64,000 bases of DNA. Source: Rathayibacter sp. VKM Ac-2759 (GTDB taxonomy: Bacteria > Actinomycetota > Actinomycetes > Actinomycetales > Microbacteriaceae). The notes below the pieces were generated by a model. That model was not told the origin of the DNA. It worked only from the letters and a program-made list of their open reading frames with translations, and did no database searches. The stretch covers positions 3,286,001-3,350,000 of the forward strand of contig NZ_CP047176.1 in assembly GCF_009834225.1 (NCBI RefSeq), given 5' to 3'. Below, piece after piece: positions 15,950 to 23,709 of this stretch (within the stretch, counting starts at the first letter, position 1; each line of letters starts with the position of its first letter). A program made the position numbers and the translations under genes.

Positions 15950-16636
15950 TCAGCTCGCGACGGCGGGCAGCTCCGCGACGGCGACGGTCGCACCCGAGTC
16001 GTCGGTGATCTCGACCGCCGAGACCGACTCGCGGAGGATCGCGGCGTTCATCTCGCAGTCGATCTCGACCGCGCTGCCCAGGAACGACCCGGACGGCAGC
16101 CGCTCCCCCTCGTCGGTGACGAGGACGAGGTCGTAGCTCTCGCCGACGGTGAAGCCGCTGGCCCGCAGGATCGTCTCGGTGCCCCAGGTGTGCGCGACGA
16201 GCGAGCCGTCGACCTCGACGCCCTCGGGGGCGCCGTCGAAGGCGATCGTCTCGACGGCGCCCAGGTCGCCCGGCGCGCCCTCGACCGGGCGGTCGCCGAG
16301 CAGGTACAGCCCCGCACCGCCGACGGCGCCGAGCGCGAGGCATGCCGCCGCGGCTCCGATCATCAGGGCACCGCGACCGCGCGCGACCGGCGCGACGCCC
16401 GCGAGGGTCTGGATGCGCCGGCGCAGATCCTCCGACGGCGCGACCTCGTCCCACCGGCCGACGGTGCGCAGATCGGCGAGCACGACGCCGAACGAGGCGA
16501 GCTCGCGGTCGATCGAGGGGTCGGCGGCGCGCAGGAGGTCGAACTCGGCGCGCTCGTCCGGGGAGAGCTCGCCGGCGAGGGCCGCGGCGATCAGCTCCCC
16601 GCGGCGATCACCGCGAGGGTCGTCGGTGTCGGTCAT
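15950..16636 (-). CDS. RskA-type anti-sigma factor
   Basis: The 228-residue protein has an N-terminal cytosolic anti-sigma domain (ELIAAALAGELSPDERAEFD). A single transmembrane helix lies at about 92-113 (GALMIGAAAACLALGAVGGAG), and an extracytoplasmic beta-rich domain follows, as in RskA. It should hold the cognate sigma factor inactive at the membrane until proteolysis or a redox or surface signal releases it. The zinc-binding HxxxCxxC motif of redox-sensing anti-sigmas is absent, so direct thiol sensing is unlikely. Its ATG overlaps the sigma factor stop (ATGA), the usual operon arrangement. Confidence 0.88.
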   Translation of the reverse strand: MTDTDDPRGDRRGELIAAALAGELSPDERAEFDLLRAADPSIDRELASFGVVLADLRTVGRWDEVAPSEDLRRRIQTLAGVAPVARGRGALMIGAAAACLALGAVGGAGLYLLGDRPVEGAPGDLGAVETIAFDGAPEGVEVDGSLVAHTWGTETILRASGFTVGESYDLVLVTDEGERLPSGSFLGSAVEIDCEMNAAILRESVSAVEITDDSGATVAVAELPAVAS

Positions 16637-17217
16637 GATCGCTCCTCGGCGGTCGGCTCGGCGTCCGCGAGATGCTCGCGGAGCGCCCTCAGGGCGTAGA
16701 AGGCGCGGGTGCGCAGGGTCGCGACGGGGACGCCTGTCGCTGCGGAGACCTCGGCGTAGCTCTCGCCGCGCACGTGGACGGCGACCACGATGCCGCGGTG
16801 CTCGGCGCTCAGGCGCGCCAGCGCCTCCAGCATCATCAGCGGGACGAGCGGATCCGCCTCATCGCCGGGCAGGTCCTCGAGCACCTCCGCCGCGACCAGG
16901 CGCGGCAGCCGCTGCACCGAGCGGTGCACGTCTATCACGACGTTGCGCGCGATCGCGAAGAGCCAGGTGCGCTCGCTCGCCCGCTCGGCCGAGTAGCGCT
17001 CGCGCGAGCGCCAGGCGCGCAGGAACGTCTCCTGCACGCAGTCCTCGGCGAGACCGCGGTCGCGCAGGGCGTTGACGGCGAAGCCGAGCAGCGCGGCGCC
17101 GTGCTCGTCGAAGGCGGCGGTGAGATCGAGGTCGGCGCGACGACGCGATCGCCGGTCGGGCTGGGTCACGGCCTGCCCCTCTCGTCGTCGGCTCGTCGCA
17201 GCGAGTGCGATCGCCAT
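16633..17217 (-). CDS. ECF RNA polymerase sigma factor (SigK-like)
   Basis: The 194-residue form starts at 17217 behind a GAGGGGAGG ribosome site. A GTG at 17169, also with a good site (GAGAGGGG), would give 178 residues. Region 2 is seen as FDEHGAALLGFAVNALRDRGLAEDCVQETFLRAWR, recognisable by the AEDCVQETFLRAW core. Region 4 is LSAEHRGIVVAVHVRGESYAEVSAATG, followed by VPVATLRTRAFYALRALR. It pairs with the RskA-type anti-sigma downstream. A TACAAT hexamer at 17308-17313 (minus strand) could be the -10 of its promoter. The regulon cannot be read from this window. Confidence 0.92.
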   Translation of the reverse strand: MAIALAATSRRREGQAVTQPDRRSRRRADLDLTAAFDEHGAALLGFAVNALRDRGLAEDCVQETFLRAWRSRERYSAERASERTWLFAIARNVVIDVHRSVQRLPRLVAAEVLEDLPGDEADPLVPLMMLEALARLSAEHRGIVVAVHVRGESYAEVSAATGVPVATLRTRAFYALRALREHLADAEPTAEERS

Positions 17218-17379
17218 CGGCCGCCTCCCCTCGGACCGGACGGTCCCTCTCAGAGGGGTACGGACGACCGGGCCCCTCCGTTCACCGGCGACGCGGGGTG
17301 GCACCCGATTGTAGGAAGAGAATCTCAGGACGCTCTGAACGCGCGGGGTGATCGCGGCGCACACCCCTGCATCGAGCGC

Positions 17380-17787
17380 TCAGAGGCGCGCGCGGAGGCC
17401 CTGCACCCGCGCGCGGATGTCGTCGCGCACGAGCCGCATCCGCTCCATGCCCTCGATGCCGCGCTCCGAGGGCTCGTCGGTGATCCAGGTCTCGTAGCGC
17501 GGACCGGGCACCTCCTCGACCTGCGCCTCGGCGCCGAGGACGACGACCACGTCGGCCGCGCGCAGCATCTCGTCGGTCAGCGCCTTCGGGTGCTCGTCGC
17601 CGAGGTCGATGCCGAGCTCGGTCAGCGACTCGACCGACTGACCGTTGAGGGCGTCCCCGGGCGCGGTGCCCGCCGAGACCACCGCGACCTCGTCGCCGGC
17701 GAGATCGCGGAGCAGGGCGGCGGCCATCTGCGACTTGCCGCCGTTCTTGCGGCAGACGAACAGGACGTGCGGGAGGGAGTCGCTCAT
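17380..17787 (-). CDS. Low-molecular-weight phosphatase / arsenate-reductase-like protein
   Basis: The 135 residues contain the P-loop [16 protein letters not shown] with Cys12. The position normally held by Arg (C-X5-R) is Lys18, followed by Ser19, a variant typical of actinobacterial ArsC-like proteins. An [10 protein letters not shown] segment and an [10 protein letters not shown] loop match the LMW-PTP/ArsC fold. ITDEPSE supplies the general-acid Asp. Function may be arsenate reduction through mycothiol or tyrosine dephosphorylation. No arsenic transporter or ArsR is adjacent, so arsenic resistance is not supported by context. A GTG nine bases upstream (17796) is an alternative start. Confidence 0.82.
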   Translation of the reverse strand: MSDSLPHVLFVCRKNGGKSQMAAALLRDLAGDEVAVVSAGTAPGDALNGQSVESLTELGIDLGDEHPKALTDEMLRAADVVVVLGAEAQVEEVPGPRYETWITDEPSERGIEGMERMRLVRDDIRARVQGLRARL

Positions 17788-17839
17788 GAGCGACACCGTA
17801 CCGGCGGGAAATGTCCGGAACGGGTCGGCGAGGGGCGGA

Positions 17840-18892
17840 TCAGAGCGTGACGACGAACTTCTCGGCGGAGGCCCCCCGGCGCAGCCGCGCGAGCGCCTCG
17901 GGGATCGCGGCGAGTCCGTGGCCGACGACGCGCGACTGCGGGGCGGCGCGGTGCCGGCCGTCCACGAGCGCCGCGGGCAGGTAGTGGTTCCAGATGCCCT
18001 CGCCGACCGGGGTGTCCTTCGGGCTGCCGCCCCAGATCGCCGACACCTGCACGCCGCGGCGACGGGCCAGCGCCGCCCGCAGGGTCGTCACCGGAGTCGG
18101 GTGGGCCGAGGCGATGCGCCGCACCCCGCCCACTCCCCGTGCGGAGTCGACCGCGAGCGCGATCGGCAGGGATCCGCTCGCGACCGCCATCGTGCCCGCG
18201 AGATCGTGCCCGTCGAGCGCACGGACGAGCTGCGCCACCGCGTCGGAGTCGTGGTAGTCGACGACCGCATCGGCGCCGAGCCCCCGGAGGAGCCCGGTGT
18301 TGCGCGACGACGCCGTGGCGACGACGCGATGGCCGGCGCTGCGGGCGAGCTGCACCGCGTTCATGCCGACGCTCGTCGCCGCCCCGAGGACGAGCACGGT
18401 CGTCCCGCGCGCCGGGGTGTCGACGCGCGGGAGCTCGAGCGCGAGCTGGTCGCCCTCGAAGAGGCCGGCGGCGGCCGTCGTCAGAGCGAGGGGCAGCACG
18501 GAGGCGTCGGCGAACGAGAGCGCATCGGGGATCGGCGCGCACAGGGTCGCGAGCAGCGTGACATGGGTCTGGAACGCGCCCTCGGCGGGTGAGTTCCGGC
18601 TCCGCTCCGCCCCGACCGCGAAGCCGGCGACCCGGTCGCCGACCGCGAGGGTCGTGACACCCGAGCCGACGGCGACGACCTCGCCCGCGACGTCGCTGCC
18701 GAGGACCGCCGGGTAGCTCAGCCACGGGTAGACGAACCCGCGGGCGATCCCGGGGAGGGCGTCGACGGGGTTCACCGCGACGGCGCCGGCCCGGACGACG
18801 ACCTCGCCGGGGCCGGGAGTGGGCACGGGTGCCGCGCCCACCTCGAGCGAGCCGAACCGCGACCGCAGCCGGAGGGCCTCGTGCGCGGCCAT
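17840..18892 (-). CDS. Zinc-independent MDR-family alcohol dehydrogenase / quinone oxidoreductase
   Basis: The 350-residue protein has the GroES-like N-terminal domain ([19 protein letters not shown]), the [16 protein letters not shown] signature, and a Rossmann fold with [16 protein letters not shown]. The Cys/His zinc ligands of classical alcohol dehydrogenases are missing, which points to NADPH:quinone oxidoreductase or enoyl-reductase activity on electrophiles. It is divergent from a TetR gene, with two palindromic operators in the shared promoter, so TetR very likely represses it and an enone or quinone induces it. Its ATG overlaps the TGA of a 17-residue leader frame. Confidence 0.87.
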   Translation of the reverse strand: MAAHEALRLRSRFGSLEVGAAPVPTPGPGEVVVRAGAVAVNPVDALPGIARGFVYPWLSYPAVLGSDVAGEVVAVGSGVTTLAVGDRVAGFAVGAERSRNSPAEGAFQTHVTLLATLCAPIPDALSFADASVLPLALTTAAAGLFEGDQLALELPRVDTPARGTTVLVLGAATSVGMNAVQLARSAGHRVVATASSRNTGLLRGLGADAVVDYHDSDAVAQLVRALDGHDLAGTMAVASGSLPIALAVDSARGVGGVRRIASAHPTPVTTLRAALARRRGVQVSAIWGGSPKDTPVGEGIWNHYLPAALVDGRHRAAPQSRVVGHGLAAIPEALARLRRGASAEKFVVTL

Positions 18893-18945
18893 CAGTGCGC
18901 CGCCCCGGGGCGGGCGTGCGAGTGGCGGGTGGGGTGCTGCGGCAT
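18892..18945 (-). CDS. Putative His-rich 17-residue leader peptide coupled to the oxidoreductase
   Basis: An ATG at 18945 has the best ribosome site of the region (GAAGGAG, 5-bp gap). The frame encodes MPQHPTRHSHARPGAAH and stops at TGA, overlapping the oxidoreductase ATG (TGATG). The enzyme's own start has only a weak site, so ribosomes terminating on the leader probably re-initiate. The peptide is too short for the usual gene finders. Confidence 0.45.
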   Translation of the reverse strand: MPQHPTRHSHARPGAAH

Positions 18946-18969
18946 GACGACTCCTTCGCGACGGTCCGA

Positions 18970-18984
18970 TGACACGCCGTGTCA
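18970..18984. promoter_or_regulatory. TetR operator 1, palindrome TGACACG-C-CGTGTCA
   Basis: This is a perfect 7-bp inverted repeat around a central C, in the 76-bp gap between the divergent leader/oxidoreductase and TetR genes. Palindromes of this size and position are standard TetR operators. Confidence 0.75.
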
Positions 18985-18997
18985 TGAGTATCGATGA

Positions 18998-19012
18998 TGA
19001 CACGGCGTGTCG
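18998..19012. promoter_or_regulatory. TetR operator 2, TGACACG-G-CGTGTCG
   Basis: This second copy matches the first except for the centre and last base, 28 bp centre to centre, and lies 10 bp before the TetR ATG. Two sites allow repression of both divergent promoters. Confidence 0.72.
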
Positions 19013-19021
19013 TCAAGTAGC

Positions 19022-19600
19022 ATGTCGGTCATGACGCGATGGGCTCCGGATGCGGCGAGCCGACTCCACGAGTCGGCGATCGAGCTGTTCCTCGAGCAGG
19101 GCTTCGCGGCGACGACCGTGCCGCAGATCGCCCAGCGCGCCGGGCTGACGACGCGCAGCTTCTTCCGCTACTACGCCGACAAGCGCGAGGTGCTCTTCGT
19201 CGGCGAGGAGGAGCTGCCGGCGGTCGTCGCCCGGGTGGTCGACGAGGCCGATCCCGCGCTGGCTCCGATGGCGGTCATCCACAGCGGGCTGCGCTCGGTC
19301 GTGGTGCCGAGGCTCGAGCTGTACCGCTCCGAGCTGCTGCGGCGGTGGACGATCGTCCGGACGGACGAGGCGCTCCGGGAGCGCGAGCTGCGCAAGCTCG
19401 CGATCATCCACGACGGAGCGACGGAGGCGTTCGTCCGCCGGGGGCTGGCGCCCCTGCAGGCCGAGGTCGCGGGCCGCCTGGCCGTCGCGGTCTACGACCT
19501 GACGCTCGAGCGGTGGCTCACGGGCGGGGCCGTGGAGCCGCTCGCGGACGTCCTCGCGCAGGTGGTCGAGGTGGTGTCGGCGACGGTGACGGCCGACTGA
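19022..19600 (+). CDS. TetR-family repressor
   Basis: The 192-residue protein (or 189 from the ATG at 19031) has the N-terminal HTH: IELFLEQGFAATTVPQIAQRAG followed by TTRSFFRYYADKREVLF, matching the TetR consensus F-x-x-x-G-[YF]-x-x-[TV]-[TS]. The C-terminal helical ligand domain is unspecific. It lies divergent from the quinone-oxidoreductase gene with two palindromic operators between them, so autoregulation plus control of that gene is expected. The effector is probably an electrophile or a substrate of the oxidoreductase. Confidence 0.9.
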   Translation: MSVMTRWAPDAASRLHESAIELFLEQGFAATTVPQIAQRAGLTTRSFFRYYADKREVLFVGEEELPAVVARVVDEADPALAPMAVIHSGLRSVVVPRLELYRSELLRRWTIVRTDEALRERELRKLAIIHDGATEAFVRRGLAPLQAEVAGRLAVAVYDLTLERWLTGGAVEPLADVLAQVVEVVSATVTAD

Positions 19601-19666
19601 CCCGCTCACCGATCCATCGCGGAGGCGCTGTCGGAGCGGCCCGCGCGGGTCGATCGCACCGCCGCC

Positions 19667-20107
19667 TCAGGACGCGAGGTAGCGGCCCCGGGCCGTGATC
19701 AGGCGCTCGAGGTGGCGGGCGAGCACGAGCCTCTCGACGAGTCGCCCGAGCACGCCGAACGGGGCGGCGAACGAGACGCAGTCGATCATCACCGAGCCCG
19801 CACCGTCGGACTCGAACCGGTGCTCGTGCCGGAAGCTGCGGAACGGACCCCTCGTCTGCTCGTCGACGAAGCTCCGCGGGGCGTCGAGGGCCGTCACCGT
19901 GCTCGTCAGCGTGAGCGGCACCCCGAAGTGGCGGGCGCGGAACGTCACGTGGTCGCCGAGCCCGATCAGGCCCGACGTCACTCCGCCGATCGCGCGCTCG
20001 CGGGCGCGGGCCTGCGACGCGCGGTGCAGATCGATGTCGCGCGCGCGGTCGAACAGCTCGGCGGCGGGGCGGGCCGAGCGGGTGCGGCACTCGAACGAGA
20101 CGGTCAT
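19667..20107 (-). CDS. SRPBCC-fold protein
   Basis: The 146-residue protein shows the START/SRPBCC pattern: SFECRTRSARPAAELFDRARDIDLH at the N-terminus, then the beta-rich GDHVTFRARHFGVPLTLTST, and a C-terminal long helix (LGRLVERLVLARHLERLI). These domains form a deep hydrophobic pocket. Homologues of this subgroup are annotated only as cell-division-inhibitor-like or ligand-binding proteins. It is the second gene of a minus-strand pair with the AAA ATPase, 20 bp apart, so co-transcription is likely. No catalytic residues can be named. Confidence 0.78.
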   Translation of the reverse strand: MTVSFECRTRSARPAAELFDRARDIDLHRASQARARERAIGGVTSGLIGLGDHVTFRARHFGVPLTLTSTVTALDAPRSFVDEQTRGPFRSFRHEHRFESDGAGSVMIDCVSFAAPFGVLGRLVERLVLARHLERLITARGRYLAS

Positions 20108-20127
20108 GGCGGAGCGACGGGGCCGGG

Positions 20128-21648
20128 TCAGGCCGGATCGTGCGTGATCTCGAGGTGGCTGCTCATCGCGGAGGAGGTGTAGCGGCCCGGCGCGACGACG
20201 ACGTGGCCCTCGTCGCCGTCCGCGTCCTCGCCTCCGGGGCCGCTGCCCAGCAGCAGCCGGGTCAGCGCCTCGCCGGAGGAGAGCAGCGCGTCGAGGGCAC
20301 CGGCCAGATCGTCGTCGTCGGGCGTCGCGCCGCGGAGGGCGGCCGAGAGGACGCTGCGCCGCATCAGCTCCTTCGCGAAGGACCCGGTGGTGCCCTCCGC
20401 CCGGTCGGCCGCGCGCTCGAGAGCGGCGTCGCTGAACGGCAGCGAGCCCGCGTACCGGCGGAAGAGGCGCCGGCGCGCGGCCTCGCCGGGCAGCGGGATC
20501 TCGACCCCGAGATCGACCCGGCCCGGGCGAGCGGCCAGGGCGCGCTCGAGCACCTGCACCCGGTTCGTCGTCATCACGAACGCCACGTCGGCGTCGCCGT
20601 CGAGCCCGTCCAGCGCGTCGAGCACCTCGAAGAGCAGCGGCTGCGGACTGTGGCTGCGCTCCATCGCGACGAGATCGATGTCCTCCAGCACGACGAGCGA
20701 GGGCTGGAACGTGCGCGCGACCTCGGCCGCGGCCTGGATGAACTGGATGCTGGATCCGGTGAGCAGCACGGCCGTCACCCCGGGCGTGCGGGTCAGCAGG
20801 TGCCGCACGGTCAGGGTCTTGCCCGTACCGGGCGGGCCGTAGAGCAGCAGCCCGCGCTTGAGGTGCTGACCGGCCTCGAGCAGCTCGGCGCGGTGCTCGC
20901 CGATCCCCACGACGTGGTCGACGACCGACTCGAGCACCCCCTCGGCGAGCACGACGTCGCCGGAGGGGACCTCGGGGCGCGCGAGGAACGTCGCCCCCGC
21001 CTGGTGCCCGTACTCGGTGCCCGAGAACGACAGCACCTGCCCGCGCAGCACGCTGTGCTCGACCATCAGCTCGTGCAGGCGCCGGAGGAATCCGGGCACC
21101 GCGCTCTCGTCGGCCGCGACCACCTCGAGGGTCGCGGTCATCCGGCCGAACTGCGGCGAGGCGTCGCGCTGCAGGACCGCCACCGGCACGCCCTCGACGC
21201 GGAGCAGCCGCACCCCGAACGCGACGACGCGACGGTCGGAGTCGGGACCGGTCGCGCGGGTCGCGTAGGTCACGGGGCCGGGGGCGAAGCGGGTGTGCGG
21301 GTTGCCGAGCAGCTCGCCGATCGCGGAGTGGAAGCGCTGCTCGCCGCCGCCCACGCCGAGGACGCTCGGGCCGACCCCGCCGGTGCCGACCCCGTCGGTG
21401 CCACCCTCGCCGGCGCCGCCCTCGCCGGCCATCAGCTCGAGCGCGATGTCGGCGTCGACCAGGCGGTGCGGAGCGATCTCCTCGGTCGTGACGGCGAGCG
21501 CGGTCGCGTCGGCGCCCAGGAACTCGCTCACCGCGTCGCCCAGCGGCGTGCGCGCGGCGGCCTGCTCGGACATCTCGAGCGCCTCGATGCGCTTGAGGTA
21601 GCGGGCGACGGCCCGCATCAGATCGCGGTCGGTCTCGTCCAGTGGCAC
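20128..21648 (-). CDS. AAA-family ATPase
   Basis: The 506-residue protein starts with GTG after an AAGGGGG site. Residues 74-103 are a Gly-rich low-complexity insert (GEGGAGEGGTDGVGTGG). Walker A is GPPGTGKT (271-278), Walker B is LVVLEDIDL (319-327), and an Arg-finger region ALAARPGRVDLGVEIPLP follows. The C-terminal lid is helical. The first 230 residues form a separate domain without a recognisable family. The single AAA module resembles FtsH/Cdc48-type remodelers but lacks a protease. The downstream SRPBCC gene is probably co-transcribed. Substrate unknown. Confidence 0.82.
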   Translation of the reverse strand: MPLDETDRDLMRAVARYLKRIEALEMSEQAAARTPLGDAVSEFLGADATALAVTTEEIAPHRLVDADIALELMAGEGGAGEGGTDGVGTGGVGPSVLGVGGGEQRFHSAIGELLGNPHTRFAPGPVTYATRATGPDSDRRVVAFGVRLLRVEGVPVAVLQRDASPQFGRMTATLEVVAADESAVPGFLRRLHELMVEHSVLRGQVLSFSGTEYGHQAGATFLARPEVPSGDVVLAEGVLESVVDHVVGIGEHRAELLEAGQHLKRGLLLYGPPGTGKTLTVRHLLTRTPGVTAVLLTGSSIQFIQAAAEVARTFQPSLVVLEDIDLVAMERSHSPQPLLFEVLDALDGLDGDADVAFVMTTNRVQVLERALAARPGRVDLGVEIPLPGEAARRRLFRRYAGSLPFSDAALERAADRAEGTTGSFAKELMRRSVLSAALRGATPDDDDLAGALDALLSSGEALTRLLLGSGPGGEDADGDEGHVVVAPGRYTSSAMSSHLEITHDPA

Positions 21649-21797
21649 GGTGAGGTTCCCCCTTCGTCAGCGTGGTCCTGGGGGAACGCTAGCGGGGAGC
21701 GTCGCGCCGGTCCTCCACAGGTCTTCTTCGGGCGTGGGTCGTCCCGTTCCGGCCCTCGGGCCGCCCGGGTGTCGGTGGTCCCTGATTCAATATCGGT

Positions 21798-23138
21798 ATG
21801 GCAGGAGCGGGTGTGGTGGAGGCGGCGGTGACGTCGCTCGAGGAGGTGCGCGAGGGCGCCGGCGAGGTCGGCCGGCTCGCTCGGGAGGCGTCGCCGAGAC
21901 TGCTCGCCTCCGATGTCCGGTTGTACGAGGTGTATCGGGCGGCGCTGGCGATCCCGCTGTCGTTCGCCCGCGGGGGCCTGTCGGCGCGGGAGTCGAACCA
22001 TCTCGTGGAGCGGTCGATCCGCGCGGAGCTGGCGGTCGGGTCGGGGGTGTCCGAGCGGGACGTGGCGCGCGATCTGGAGCGCGCGCACCTGCTCGTGGAG
22101 GATCTCCCGGTGACGCGGGCGGCGCTCGCGGGGTCGAGGATGCGGTGGGAGGCCGGGAAGGTGATCTGCTCCGTCGCGGCGACCCTGCCGAAGGAGTCGC
22201 TCGCCGTGTTCGACGAGCGCGCGGCCGACGCGGCCCTGACGAGGACCCCGACCCAGCTGCGCCGTTTCCTGGCGCGGCTGCGGGAGGAGCTGCACGAGAA
22301 GCCCCTCGCCGAACGGCACGCCCGAGCCAAGGAGGACCGGGCGGTGTGGCTGACGCCCGACCTCGACGGGATGGCGACCCTGTCCGCGTACCTGCCGGCG
22401 CCGATCGCCGTCGGCGTCTACGACCGCCTCGACCGGATCGCCCGGACACTCCGCGACGGTGGGACGGGCGCCGGTGACGGCGACCCCGGGGACGAACGGA
22501 CCCTCGCGCAGCTGCGCGCGGATGCCCTGGCCGATCTGCTCTGCGACGGCGACATCTCCGGGACGACGCCCCTCGGCGACGAACGCGACGCCCCTCCGAC
22601 GTTCGTGCCGGGCGTGCGCGCCGAGATCCGGTTGACCCTGGCCGCGAGCACCGCGGCCGGTCTCGACGACGCCCCTGCCGACCTCGACGGCTACGGCCCC
22701 GTCCCCGCCGACCTCGCGCGCGACCTGGTCCGGGTCGGGGCGTCGTTCACGCGGATCCTGACCGACCCGGACACCGGTGCCGTCACCTCCGTCGGCCGCA
22801 CCCACCGCCTCCCACCCTCGCGGATGCGCCTGCACCTCCAGCTGCGCGACCAGACCTGCCGGTTCCCCGGCTGCACCCGCCGAGCGTCCACGGCGGAGGC
22901 CGACCACACGATCGAATGGCGCCACGGCGGACAGACCACGCTCGAGAACCTCGCGTCCCTCTGCACCGCGCACCACCACGTCCGCCACGGCGACCGGTGG
23001 ACCTACCGCCTCCACCCCGACGGCACCACGGAGTGGACCACCCCCACCGGACGCCACGTCACCACCTCTCCACCCGCCCTCCCCGGCAGGCCACCCGCAC
23101 CACCCCCGCGGTTCGACGACGACCCGCCACCGTTCTGA
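21798..23138 (+). CDS. DUF222 / HNH endonuclease-domain protein (13E12-repeat type)
   Basis: The 446-residue protein has the N-terminal DUF222 helical region. Near the C-terminus is an HNH motif: DQTCRFPGCTRRASTAEADH, then a Leu-Ala-Ser-Leu-Cys-x2-His segment (LASLCTAHHHVRHG). The four Cys/His pairs form the zinc-binding beta-beta-alpha metal fold of HNH nucleases. The last 40 residues are Pro/Arg rich. Multi-copy families of these proteins are characteristic of Microbacteriaceae and mycobacteria, where the biological role is unsettled. It is monocistronic, and the AT-rich stretch TGATTCAATATCGGT just before the ATG probably holds the promoter. Confidence 0.9.
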   Translation: MAGAGVVEAAVTSLEEVREGAGEVGRLAREASPRLLASDVRLYEVYRAALAIPLSFARGGLSARESNHLVERSIRAELAVGSGVSERDVARDLERAHLLVEDLPVTRAALAGSRMRWEAGKVICSVAATLPKESLAVFDERAADAALTRTPTQLRRFLARLREELHEKPLAERHARAKEDRAVWLTPDLDGMATLSAYLPAPIAVGVYDRLDRIARTLRDGGTGAGDGDPGDERTLAQLRADALADLLCDGDISGTTPLGDERDAPPTFVPGVRAEIRLTLAASTAAGLDDAPADLDGYGPVPADLARDLVRVGASFTRILTDPDTGAVTSVGRTHRLPPSRMRLHLQLRDQTCRFPGCTRRASTAEADHTIEWRHGGQTTLENLASLCTAHHHVRHGDRWTYRLHPDGTTEWTTPTGRHVTTSPPALPGRPPAPPPRFDDDPPPF

Positions 23139-23313
23139 CCGATCAACGGTTCCCGCGCGCGCGGATCGGTCCGGCGGCGCGCAGTGGCGCCCGGGGAGCC
23201 ACCCGGCGGCGCGGATCAGTGAAGACACGGAACGGCAGCCCTCCACGGCACCGCCCGCGCAACCCCTCCGCGCTCGGATCGACGGCACAGGCGGGGTGCG
23301 GCACGATCGAGTC

Positions 23314-23598
23314 ATGCCGCTCCCCCGCTTCCTGCGCCTCGACCGTCTCGCCGGGTCCCTCGCGCGCCTCGCGCGGTCGCAGGACACCCCGGCCGCGCCC
23401 GCCGGCGACGCGCCGACCGCGGTCGTCACGCAGGACGCGATCGAGCAGAGCACGCGGGTCGCGCAGTCGCTGCTCGACGGCGGCGGGCTGAAGGCGGGGC
23501 AGACGGTGACGATCGAGGGCCACCGGCCGATGACGGTCACCGTCGAGAACGAGAAGGTCGTCCTCGTGCCGCTCGAGGAGCCTCCGGCCGCCGACTGA
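23314..23598 (+). CDS. Small hypothetical protein, 94 residues
   Basis: The ATG at 23314 opens a 94-codon frame with actinobacterial codon usage. The N-terminal 30 residues are Arg/Leu rich. The C-terminal half (VAQSLLDGGGLKAGQTVTIEGHRPMTVTVENEKVVLVP) is beta-prone, with a GQTVTIEG-type turn. There is no signal peptide or Cys. It stands alone between the DUF222 gene and the hydrolase fusion, with gaps of 175 and 111 bp that show nothing else. I do not recognise it. Confidence 0.5.
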   Translation: MPLPRFLRLDRLAGSLARLARSQDTPAAPAGDAPTAVVTQDAIEQSTRVAQSLLDGGGLKAGQTVTIEGHRPMTVTVENEKVVLVPLEEPPAAD

Positions 23599-23709
23599 GC
23601 CCCGGCGCGTTGCACGGCTGCTCGGCCCGCGCAAGTGCCGAAAACACCGGTCGGCCTGTGGTCGCATGGAAGACGTCGCGCCGGACGCGACCGCGATCAA
23701 GGAGCCAGC

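Noticed and set aside
17380..17787. Arsenic-resistance operon
   Set aside because: Only the ArsC-like protein is present. There is no ArsR, Acr3 or ArsB neighbour, and the P-loop Arg is Lys.
20140..21831. 563-codon plus-strand frame opposite the AAA ATPase
   Set aside because: Shadow frame. The AAA motifs are on the minus strand.
21798..23138. DUF222/HNH gene as an anti-phage or mobile-element nuclease
   Set aside because: The family is multi-copy and chromosomal in Microbacteriaceae, and no defence or transposition genes surround it.
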